A DNA stretch of 28,634 bases, taken from assembly GCA_009693435.1 (NCBI GenBank), contig SHXF01000053.1, forward strand, positions 1 through 28,634, read 5' to 3'. Shown here one piece after another: positions 15,425 to 21,951 of the stretch. The stretch comes from Betaproteobacteria bacterium (lineage in GTDB: Bacteria > Pseudomonadota > Gammaproteobacteria > Burkholderiales > SG8-39). The position numbers were made by a program, and so were the translations under genes. The notes under the pieces are model-generated. The model worked only from the letters and a program-made list of their open reading frames with translations. It made no database searches and was not told where the DNA came from. Position 1 is the stretch's first letter. Each line of letters starts with the position of its first letter.

Positions 15425-15488
15425 TTCTTCTAATCCTTCTTGACAGCGCACAGCTTAAACTGCTGTCTTAAAAACGGGGTCCACTTTA

Positions 15489-16030
15489 CTCTGTGCAACG
15501 CCCATCACCTGCGCGAACTAGAGAGAGCCTGGGAGCAGGACGCTCAACGCTGGGCTAAGAAGATGCAGGTTCTGTTGCCAAAAATCAACGAGGCAACCCA
15601 AAGCGCAGATGGATGCCTGAGCGAACAGGCCGCCGAAAAATTCCGCAAGCGCTATCGAAAGATATTGAACCAGGGCGATCTCGAATGCCCCCCACCGAAT
15701 CTCGAACATCACGCGGGAAAACGTGGCCGCATTCCCAGAACCAAGTCACGCAACCTCCTGGAGCGGCTGCGCGTGTTTGAGACGGAAACCCTCAGATTCA
15801 TGACCGACAAGCTGGTGCCGTTCACCAACAATCAGGGCGAAAACGACATCCGCATGACCAAGGTGCAGCAAAAAATCTCCGGCTGCTTTCGGTCTTTCGA
15901 GGGCGCCCAAATCTTCTGCCGCGTGCGCAGCTATCTCTCCACCTGCCGCAAGCACAACATCTCACCAACCATTGCCCTGCAAACCCTTTTCTCAGGCCTC
16001 CTCCCAGATTTCATCAAGCAGCTAGAATGA
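15489..16030 (+). pseudogene. C-terminal part of an IS66-family transposase (TnpC)
   Basis: About 180 codons of a DDE_Tnp_IS66 protein remain: LCNAHHLRELERAWEQ, then SKSRNLLERLR-like TKSRNLLERL, RFMTDKLVPFTNNQGENDIR with the catalytic Glu, and KVQQKISGCFRSFEGAQ. The C-terminal helper region ends at a natural stop (16030). The N-terminal half, including the zinc-finger and first catalytic Asp, was removed at the edge of IS copy 2. No IS66 terminal repeat or TnpA/TnpB is present. Confidence 0.9.
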
Positions 16031-16078
16031 TTGCTGAATAGTTACGTGATTTTCAATGAATAGCGATAGCGGGCGGAC

Positions 16079-16141
16079 TCAGTCCTCCTGAAGCATGCGC
16101 AGCAGCAGTAACGGAATCACGGCTGGTCTTCCATCTCGGAT
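16079..16141 (-). pseudogene. 3' tip of a second TPP-enzyme gene
   Basis: Read on the minus strand this gives IRDGRPAVIPLLLRMLQED and a stop. The intact TPP-dependent enzyme at 18500 ends IRNGRPAVISVWLPRMLRED and a stop. The DNA is similar over about 70 bp, including the first bases after the stop (GCGGACTCA). Nothing of the rest of that gene is seen upstream, so this is a duplicated or recombined leftover. The following 16142-16358 holds no gene I can support. Confidence 0.72.
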
Positions 16142-16358
16142 GGACCGGGCGTGGGAGTCAGGTTTGTTTTCTCGCCAACCGCGCCTGCCCGATCTCTGGC
16201 GAGTTGCGTGGGTTGGTCATCAAGCCATTCGGTGTCGTTGTTCGTTGTCGTTGATATCCTCGCGCGCGTGCCGACTGTGCACGGCGCGCCGGGAATCATG
16301 ATTGCGTTGCCTGTCCCTGTACAGCGATACTCCACACTCACACCTGCAGGAAGCGAAC

Positions 16359-17471
16359 ATGAACGATGGAATGGAAATCAAAGCGTCCCTCGCGGAACTG
16401 GCGACGGTAAGAAGGACCCTCCCGCACGAGGAGGAACCGGAGGAGTTCGGCCACGCCAGCATCCGCCGCGCTCCGAATCCCGGCTGTTGTTTCCTGGCGC
16501 GCGCGTTGGTGCTGCTCGTCGCGGTATTCACCTTTCTTGCGCACGCACCGGGAGGGTTGGCGCAGAGCGGAGCCTACCCCAACCGGCCAATCCGCTTCGT
16601 AGTGCCGCTGCCGCCGGGCGGGGGCAATGATTACCTGGGGCGCCTGCTGGCCGAACGGATGACGCGAAGCATGGGCCAGCCGGTGCTCGTGGAGAACCGC
16701 GCCGGCGCGGGCGGCAACATCGGTACCGATTTTGTCGCCAAACAGCCGGCCGACGGTTATACCTTGCTGATCACGACGAACGGGCACGTCATCAGCCCGT
16801 TCATGCACAGCAAACTGCCCTTTGATGCGATCCGCGACTTCGATGCCGTGTCGATGGTTGCTTCCACCGCGCTGGTGCTGGTGGTGACTCCGTCGCTGCC
16901 CGCCAATAACGTGCAGGAATTTATCCTGCTGGCGAAAGCAAAGGCGGGCGGCGTCACCTACGCCTCGGCGGGCAAGGGCACGCCGCAGCATCTGGCGGGC
17001 GAATTGTTCAACCAGTTGACCGGCATAGAACTGCTGCACGTGCCCTACAAGGGCGCCGGACCGGCCATCGCCGATCTGCTCGGCGGCCAGGTGCAATCAT
17101 TCTTCGGCGCGATCAACTCGCTGCTGCCGCACATCCGCACGGGCAAGATGCGCGCGCTCGGCGTGCCGAGCGCAAAACGCATTGCGCAATTGCCTGACGT
17201 GTCGACCGTGGCGGAGCAAGGCCTGCCCGAGTTCGTGGTTGAGAGCTGGTTCGGTGTGCTCGCCGCTGCCGGCACCCCCAAGAATATTATCACCCGGCTG
17301 AACGCCGAGATCGGCAAAGTGGTGCACGACCAGGCCCTGACCCGAGAGAAATTCACCCCGCTCGGTATTGAGCCGCTCGCTTCCACGCCGGAACAGATGA
17401 CGGAAGCGATGAAGTCGGAAATGGCGAAGTGGGGCAAGGTGATAAAAAGCGCGGGGATCAAGCCGGAGTAA
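16359..17471 (+). CDS. Bug-family solute-binding protein with N-terminal extension
   Basis: The 370-residue protein is a complete Bug receptor (IRFVVPLPPGGGNDYLGR, VENRAGAGGNIGTD, YASAGKGTPQHLAGE, LLHVPYKGAGPAIADL). A charged stretch of about 47 residues (MNDGMEIKASLAELATVRR onward) comes before the hydrophobic export segment FLARALVLLVAVFTFLAHA. Such a long cytosolic leader is unusual for the family. The start at ATG 16359 is supported by AGGAAG upstream, and no later ATG exists before the signal segment. The leader resembles the separate 39-residue ORF at 17512, so the gene may have been fused to this short sequence. It is transcribed divergently from its left neighbours and has no membrane partners. 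Confidence 0.88.
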   Translation: MNDGMEIKASLAELATVRRTLPHEEEPEEFGHASIRRAPNPGCCFLARALVLLVAVFTFLAHAPGGLAQSGAYPNRPIRFVVPLPPGGGNDYLGRLLAERMTRSMGQPVLVENRAGAGGNIGTDFVAKQPADGYTLLITTNGHVISPFMHSKLPFDAIRDFDAVSMVASTALVLVVTPSLPANNVQEFILLAKAKAGGVTYASAGKGTPQHLAGELFNQLTGIELLHVPYKGAGPAIADLLGGQVQSFFGAINSLLPHIRTGKMRALGVPSAKRIAQLPDVSTVAEQGLPEFVVESWFGVLAAAGTPKNIITRLNAEIGKVVHDQALTREKFTPLGIEPLASTPEQMTEAMKSEMAKWGKVIKSAGIKPE

Positions 17472-17511
17472 TGCCGTTTCCGGGAGGCACTCCGACGTGC
17501 AGGAAGAGAAC

Positions 17512-17631
17512 ATGAGCGAAGGAATGGAAATCAAAGCGACGCTCGCGGCACTGGATATGGCAAACGCGATGCTCGCGCACGAGGAGGCACCGGACGCGGT
17601 CGACGACGTCAGTATCGGTCTCCGGAAATAA
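17512..17631 (+). CDS. 39-residue ORF similar to the leader of the preceding Bug protein
   Basis: MSEGMEIKATLAALDMANAM continues to LAHEEAPDAVDDVSIGLRK and a TAA. AGGAAGAG sits 3-4 nt before the ATG. The DNA from 17499 on matches 16347 on (CAGGAAG-GAACATGA...GGAATGGAAATCAAAGCG), and the peptides share GMEIKA, LA, HEE and SI positions. It lies 40 bp after the Bug stop and may be co-transcribed. It could be a real small protein, a gene remnant or a leader. I know no family with this sequence. Confidence 0.55.
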   Translation: MSEGMEIKATLAALDMANAMLAHEEAPDAVDDVSIGLRK

Positions 17632-17865
17632 CGAAAAAAATGCGGGTCAGGGCGCAATGGCGCTACCTCTGCGATATCGGGAAGGTTGGGCTGAGCGCAG
17701 CGACTCCCGACATTGAGTCGTGCAGGCTGCAAGTTGGGGTTCGCTTTGCTTCCCGCCAACCGACTCAATCTGTTCGAGCCTGCGCACCCGGCGCAGCAAA
17801 TGAAGGGGCTTGATTTTCCCATTCCTCGCCTTGCTCTCAGTGGCTGCGCCGATTCGCCGATTCGG

Positions 17866-18088
17866 TCAGCGATTCAATTGGGGCTCGAACAAGATGATCC
17901 AGGCCTCGCGCGGCGATACGATAGGCATCGAGCCCGACTTGCCCCATGCGAGCACGCGCTTGTCGCCGGTCACGAACAGTTCGGCCCCGCCGAGTGCGGC
18001 GGCCGACCAGCTGTTTCAGCGGGTCATCGCACAGCCCCGGGGCGGCAATCGCGCTCACCCGGATATTGGTATCGAGGAAGACGCTCAC
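17866..18088 (-). pseudogene. PIN-domain toxin gene with internal deletion/frameshift
   Basis: GTG 18088 starts MSVFLDTNIRVSAIAAPGLC, a classic PIN N terminus with the first Asp. After about 30 codons the frame breaks (near LVGRR). A second frame gives the PIN C terminus: GGAELFVTGDKRVLAW, GKSGSMPIVSPREAW and LFEPQLNR, then a stop at 17866. The middle of the domain, with the second acidic residue, is missing: about 75 codons remain of a usual 130-140. The start overlaps the antitoxin stop (GTGA). The toxin is therefore dead while its antitoxin is intact. The non-coding 17632-17865 shows no feature. Confidence 0.85.
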
Positions 18089-18303
18089 GATACTTCACGA
18101 AAGACATCGTCCTCCATCAGCCAGCCGATCTCGCGTGCGCGCGGAACCGCGATCGCCCGGATCGCATCCAGTCGCTCGCGGAAAATCTGCGTCCGCAGCG
18201 CCTCGCGCACCACCTCGCTGCGCGTCTTGCCGCTCAGCTTGCAAATCGCCTGCAGGTCTTTCGTTTCTTTTTCCGAAAGCCGCACGGTCAGGGTGGTTTG
18301 CAT
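18085..18303 (-). CDS. RHH antitoxin (CopG/Arc-like) of a decayed PIN module
   Basis: This 72-residue protein begins MQTTLTVRLSEKETKDLQAI, followed by CKLSGKTRSEVVREALR, the strand-helix-helix of ribbon-helix-helix DNA-binding proteins. The tail (REIGWLMEDDVFREVS) is toxin-binding in related pairs. AAGGAG lies 7 nt before ATG 18303. Its stop overlaps the start of the broken PIN gene. It may persist as a free regulator. The upstream 196 bp up to 18499 carry its presumed promoter and the 3' hairpin of the next gene. Confidence 0.85.
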   Translation of the reverse strand: MQTTLTVRLSEKETKDLQAICKLSGKTRSEVVREALRTQIFRERLDAIRAIAVPRAREIGWLMEDDVFREVS

Positions 18304-18465
18304 GCCTTTCTCCTTCTCGTATCACAATGCAATACAAAAGCTAACGTGAACCGTCCCGCCGTTCCCGATTGCGCCAGTCGCGCCGGCGGCGTTACCGACT
18401 ATGCATGGAAGACAGTTCAGACCTTCGGCGCGCGAAGCACAGGTGAATCGTGGTCACATCGGCTG

Positions 18466-18503
18466 TTGAGTCCGCGATTCGCAGACAAAAATAGCGGACT
18501 CAA
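18466..18503. repeat. Hairpin with 10-bp arms over the TPP-enzyme stop codon
   Basis: TTGAGTCCGC (18466-18475) and GCGGACTCAA (18494-18503) are perfect inverted repeats with an 18-nt loop. The right arm contains the stop codon of the TPP enzyme (18500-18502). There is no U tract after it on the gene's strand, so a Rho-independent terminator is not supported; it may protect mRNA or be a repeat. The TPP fragment at 16079 keeps only one arm. Confidence 0.7.
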
Positions 18504-20245
18504 TCCTCCCGAAGCATGCGCGGCAGCCACACCGAAATCACCGCCGGTCTGCCATTGCGGATCTGTTCGAGCCCGCGCCTCAAAGCTGCCGCCACTTCCT
18601 CCGGATCGCGCACGTTTTCCCCATACGCCCCCGCCGCTTCCGCCTCCTTGGCGAAATCGACGGGCGGATCGAAGTAGCCGCCTTCCAGCCCGCCTTTCAC
18701 CGCATAGCCGTCCGGATAAAAACCTGCAGTAGCGCGGGTGCCGGTGCTGTAGCTGCGGTTCTGGTAGATCACCGTCATGAACGGCGCGCCGTAGTGCGCC
18801 GCCGCCCAGATGGCAGCGTTGGCGGCGGCATACATGTAGAAGCCGTCTCCGGTGACGACGATGACATCCTTGTCCGGCTGCCCCAGCTTGGCCCCCAGCC
18901 CGGCGCCCGGTCCCCAGCCGCCGGCGCTGCCTGGGTTGCGAAAGTAACTGGCGGGGCGCTCGCATTCGAGATAGTGGTACAGCGGATTGTGCGACAGGGT
19001 GTCGTCGATGACGATGCAGTTCTCGTCGAGGACCGCGTTGATCTGATGCGACAGCCACAACGGATCGATGGGTGATTTCGCAGCAACCGAAAGCGCGCCC
19101 TGCTTGGCTTTCTCGATGCGTGCACGCGACGCTTTCGCCAGCGCCGCGTGGCGTTTGCCGATCCGATCGTGATCGACCGGGGTGATTATTTTCTTTACCG
19201 CGTCGCGCAGCGCCTGCAGGGTCAGCAGCGAATCGGCCGCGAGCCGCATATCCGCCGGAAATTCGTAGGTGGGCACCTTCACCTTGACCGGCTCGACGTC
19301 CACGACCGCGATGTACGAGCCCGCGGGTGGCGCGCTCGCCGTGCCCGGCACCCAAGGCACATCCGACTCCAGCACCAGCACCACGTCCGCATCGGCCAGG
19401 CTCACGGTGGCCTGGTAGAGCGGATGGTTCATGGGGAAACACTGATACGCGCGGGCGGTGGCATCGACCACGGGGAGAGCGAGTAACTCGCACAATTCCA
19501 CCAGGGCCGCCAGCGTAGCGGGATTGCGCCCGGAGCGCGAAACCACGACGAACGGATTGCGCGCCGCTGCCAGCCGCGCCGCAAGCGCGACGATGCCATC
19601 CGGGTTCGGCGCCGTCGGCAACGGGATACCGAGACGATCGACCGTCGGAAAGCGCGCGCCCGTCATCGGCCGCAACGCGATCTCGCGCGGCAGGCTGAGA
19701 TAGACGGGGCCGCAGGGCTCGGAGCGGGCCACCTGCAGCGCGCGGCTCACCATCAGTCCGGGATTGTCCTGGTACTCGAGGCGGTGGTCCCATTTCATGT
19801 AGGGGCGCACGATGCCGTTCTGGTCGGCGCGCTGCTGGATCCAGAAGTGGCCGCCGTCGCGTGCGCCGCGCATCGAGCCGGGATACCCCACAGGCGGCGC
19901 GCCGGCGGTGATCAGCACCGGCAGGCCGCTGTGGAACGCGGTGTGGATGGCGCTGCCGTAGTGTTGTGTGCCGACGTCCACGTGCGCCGCGGTGGCCGCG
20001 GCCTTGCCGGTCACCGCGGCATAACCCAGCGCCGCATTGAGGCTGGCGTACTCGTGGGTCATGGTGATCAGCTTCGGCGTCTTTCGACCGTGCGCCTTGG
20101 CCTTGGCGATCGCCTCCTGGTAGAACATGATTTCGGAGCCGGAGGTGAAGAACAGGTAGTCGACGCCGCCCAGCGCCATCGCCGCGATGATGGCGTCACC
20201 GGCTTCATCGGCGGGGACTTCGGTCCAGTCGTCGGAGGGGGTCAT
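18500..20245 (-). CDS. Thiamine-pyrophosphate-dependent enzyme (acetolactate synthase-like)
   Basis: This protein of about 581 residues has the three-domain layout of the POX/ALS family. The N-terminal PYR domain has the cofactor-activating Glu in MTHEYASLNAALGYA. The central domain includes LAARLAAARNPFVVVSRSG. The C-terminal PP domain has the TPP/Mg motif TGDGFYMYAAANAAIW followed by IYQNRSYS. It probably decarboxylates or carboligates a 2-keto acid. Start: ATG 20245 (MTPSDDWTEV) is preferred; ATG 20275 would add ten residues but lies within a REP-like repeat, even though GGGAGAAGG precedes it. It is the last gene of a minus-strand run after RidA, from which a repeat array separates it. Substrate unknown. 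Confidence 0.92.
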   Translation of the reverse strand: MTPSDDWTEVPADEAGDAIIAAMALGGVDYLFFTSGSEIMFYQEAIAKAKAHGRKTPKLITMTHEYASLNAALGYAAVTGKAAATAAHVDVGTQHYGSAIHTAFHSGLPVLITAGAPPVGYPGSMRGARDGGHFWIQQRADQNGIVRPYMKWDHRLEYQDNPGLMVSRALQVARSEPCGPVYLSLPREIALRPMTGARFPTVDRLGIPLPTAPNPDGIVALAARLAAARNPFVVVSRSGRNPATLAALVELCELLALPVVDATARAYQCFPMNHPLYQATVSLADADVVLVLESDVPWVPGTASAPPAGSYIAVVDVEPVKVKVPTYEFPADMRLAADSLLTLQALRDAVKKIITPVDHDRIGKRHAALAKASRARIEKAKQGALSVAAKSPIDPLWLSHQINAVLDENCIVIDDTLSHNPLYHYLECERPASYFRNPGSAGGWGPGAGLGAKLGQPDKDVIVVTGDGFYMYAAANAAIWAAAHYGAPFMTVIYQNRSYSTGTRATAGFYPDGYAVKGGLEGGYFDPPVDFAKEAEAAGAYGENVRDPEEVAAALRRGLEQIRNGRPAVISVWLPRMLRED

Positions 20246-20268
20246 GGTTGGATTGTCTGTTTTGGTTT

Positions 20269-20304
20269 CCCTCATCCCCGGCCCTTCTCCCGGAGGGAGA
20301 AGGG
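20269..20304. repeat. REP-like element, copy A
   Basis: CCCTCATCCCCGG leads into a hairpin with arms CCCTTCTCCC (20282-20291) and GGGAGAAGGG (20295-20304) and a 3-nt loop. The same element occurs inverted at 24817-24851. The right arm is the first part of the adjacent 25-bp tandem array. It overlaps the alternative start codon (20275) of the TPP gene. Confidence 0.85.
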
Positions 20305-20491
20305 AGAAAATCTGAAGGAGGGAAAAGGGAGAAAATCTGAAGGAGGGAGAAGGGAGAAAATCTGAAGGAGGGAGAAGTGAGAAAATCTGAAGGGGGAAGA
20401 AGGGAGAAAATCTGAAGGGGGGAGAAGGGAGAAAATCCTGGAGGGGAAGAAGGGAGCAATGCGAGGGTGAAAAGCGAGAATACGAAAGGAG
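20292..20491. repeat. Purine-rich 25-bp tandem array, about eight units
   Basis: Exact 25-bp spacing is seen for units starting at 20292, 20317, 20342, 20367 and 20392, each of the form GGAGGGAGAAGGGAG then AAAATCTGAA. The units from 20417 on drift (AAAATCCTG, GCAATGCGAG, GAATACGAA). The plus strand is almost pure A/G. The array fills the space between ridA (stop 20496-20498) and the TPP gene. The degeneration gradient shows growth from the REP-side (20292) end. All three minus-strand frames read as low-complexity SPF/LLP repeats and are not a gene. Confidence 0.93.
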
Positions 20492-20495
20492 AAAA

Positions 20496-20900
20496 CTACG
20501 GATTGATCGCCGCCACCAGATCGATTTCGATCAGGTATTCGGGATCGGACAAGCGGGTCACACCTATCAGGGTGCTGCCCGGCATCTTCTCCGAATTGAA
20601 GAATTTTCGCGTCGCCGGATCTTTCGACACTTTGAGGTACGCGTCCACGTCCAGGGTGAAGGTGCGCTTGTAGACCACGTCCTCCCAGGTGGCGCCCGCG
20701 GCCTTCAACTGCAGGTCGAGGTTTTCCATCACCTTGAGATACTGCGCGCGCATATCGCCGGGGGCGACGCACTTGTAGTTTTCATCGGAGGCCGTCTGGC
20801 CGGCGACGAAAACGATTTTCATCGGGCCTTCGATGCTGATCAGGCGGGTGAAGCCGGGGTGCTTGTAGATGCCTTCGGGGTTCAGCAGGGTCTTCTTCAT
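20496..20900 (-). CDS. RidA/YjgF-family protein without the deaminase arginine
   Basis: The 134-residue protein has the Rid fold: MKIVFVAGQTASDENYKCV, MRAQYLKVMENLDLQLKAAG, DVVYKRTFTLDVDAYLKV and YLIEIDLVAA. In active RidA enzymes an Arg follows PA near the C terminus (PARS). Here the corresponding text is MPGSTLIGVTRL, with Ser109 at that place. It therefore probably lacks imine deaminase activity, like several Rid subfamilies. AGGAGAG precedes ATG 20900. It lies 18 bp after the Bug gene and is co-transcribed with it. Confidence 0.9.
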   Translation of the reverse strand: MKKTLLNPEGIYKHPGFTRLISIEGPMKIVFVAGQTASDENYKCVAPGDMRAQYLKVMENLDLQLKAAGATWEDVVYKRTFTLDVDAYLKVSKDPATRKFFNSEKMPGSTLIGVTRLSDPEYLIEIDLVAAINP

Positions 20901-20918
20901 GGTTTCTCTCCTGGTGAG

Positions 20919-21887
20919 TCAATCGGCTTTGATGCCCACGTCCGCGACCAGCTTGGCGCGGCGGGCGATGTCGGCGCGCACCATTGCGGCGAACGGTCCG
21001 GGCGCCAGGTGCGCCGTTTCCATGCCCAGCTTCAGCAGGCGGTCCTGCACATCGGGCATGGCCAGAACCGCGCGGGTGTCGGCGGAGATCTTTTGCACCA
21101 GCTCGGGCGGCGTGGTGCCGGCCGCCATCAGTCCGTACCACAGCTCGATGTTGAACGCGTTGTACCCGGACTCGGCCACCGTCGGTATTTGCGGCGCGTA
21201 ACTGAGCCGCCTGTCACCCGCCGAGCCGAGCGCCCGCATTTTTCCGGCAGGCACGTGCACCAGGGCCGCATTGGATGCGACGAACGCCGTGGACAAGCGC
21301 CCTTCGAGCAGGTCCAGCACCATCGGCCCCGGACCCTTCGCATAGGGAATATGCTGCAACTCGATGCCGGCCACGTTCTTGAACAGTTCCATCATCATGT
21401 GGTGTGTCGAGCCGGTACCGGCCGAGCCGTAGTTCATTTTTCCGGGCTGGGATTTCGCGAGTGCGACAAATTCCTGCACCGTTTTCGCCGGCACCGATGG
21501 ATGCACCACCAGCACCATGCCGCCGATGGCGAGTTGCGCCACCGGCGCGATATCGCGGATCGGATCGAACGGAAACGGCTTCAGCAAAGAGGGATTGCTG
21601 GAAAAGGCGTCCGGCACCACCACCATGGTGTAGCCGTCCCCCGGCGATTTCGCCACTTCGGCGGTGCCGAGCATGGTGGTCGCGCCGACCTTGTTCTCGA
21701 TGACTACCTGCTGGCCCCAGAGTTCCGCCAGTTTCGGTCCGATGACCCGCGCCAGCAGGTCGGGTCCCGATCCGACAGTGGTCGGCGAAATGATGCGCAC
21801 CGAGCGCGTCGGAAAATTCTGCGCGAGCGCCGCGGCGGGAAGCGCGAGCGAAATGCTCAACAGCACTGCGTGGAATGGTGACGTCAT
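20919..21887 (-). CDS. Bug-family TTT periplasmic solute-binding protein
   Basis: This 322-residue receptor has a signal peptide (MTSPFHAVLLSISLALPAAA, cleavage near LAQ), then FPTRSVRIISPTTVGSGPD. The usual FPPGG loop is SPTTVGSGPD here, a variation in the first ligand-contacting loop. Later motifs are VIENKVGATTMLG, YGSAGTGSTHHMMME and LQHIPYAKGPGP. AAGGAGA is upstream of ATG 21887. Its neighbours, the amidohydrolase 64 bp upstream and RidA 18 bp downstream, suggest it delivers the pathway's substrate. No membrane partner is present. Confidence 0.93.
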   Translation of the reverse strand: MTSPFHAVLLSISLALPAAALAQNFPTRSVRIISPTTVGSGPDLLARVIGPKLAELWGQQVVIENKVGATTMLGTAEVAKSPGDGYTMVVVPDAFSSNPSLLKPFPFDPIRDIAPVAQLAIGGMVLVVHPSVPAKTVQEFVALAKSQPGKMNYGSAGTGSTHHMMMELFKNVAGIELQHIPYAKGPGPMVLDLLEGRLSTAFVASNAALVHVPAGKMRALGSAGDRRLSYAPQIPTVAESGYNAFNIELWYGLMAAGTTPPELVQKISADTRAVLAMPDVQDRLLKLGMETAHLAPGPFAAMVRADIARRAKLVADVGIKAD

Positions 21888-21951
21888 CGCGAATCTCCTT
21901 GAATCAGTATCGATTGTGCGGACACATTCTGCGCCATATCGAGAACCCCGC

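Larger units (their letters stand above)
14025..15488 (-). mobile_element. IS3-family insertion sequence, copy 2 (frameshifted)
   Basis: The 1464-bp element is bounded by TAAAGTGGACCCC (14025-14037) and its exact inverted copy GGGGTCCACTTTA (15476-15488). It encodes OrfA and OrfB on the minus strand and is nearly identical to copy 1 where both exist. It kept the 225-bp piece missing from copy 1 but has lost two bases in orfB. It sits between an IS1634-like fragment and an IS66 fragment, so it inserted into, or recombined with, older IS sequence. No target duplication is visible. Confidence 0.92.

Noticed and set aside
10448..15488. Intact composite transposon
   Set aside because: Both transposase genes are broken and no target duplication surrounds either copy or the whole block. 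Only a historical composite structure can be suggested.
17866..18088. Programmed frameshift in the second PIN gene
   Set aside because: The frames cannot be joined into a full PIN domain, because about 50-60 central codons are missing as well. A deletion explains it better than recoding.
18466..18503. Rho-independent terminator of the TPP gene
   Set aside because: The stem is perfect but has an 18-nt loop and no T run after it on the gene's strand, so I list it only as a hairpin.
20292..20491. CRISPR array
   Set aside because: The 25-bp units follow each other without unique spacers and decay in one direction, so this is a simple tandem repeat. No cas gene is present.
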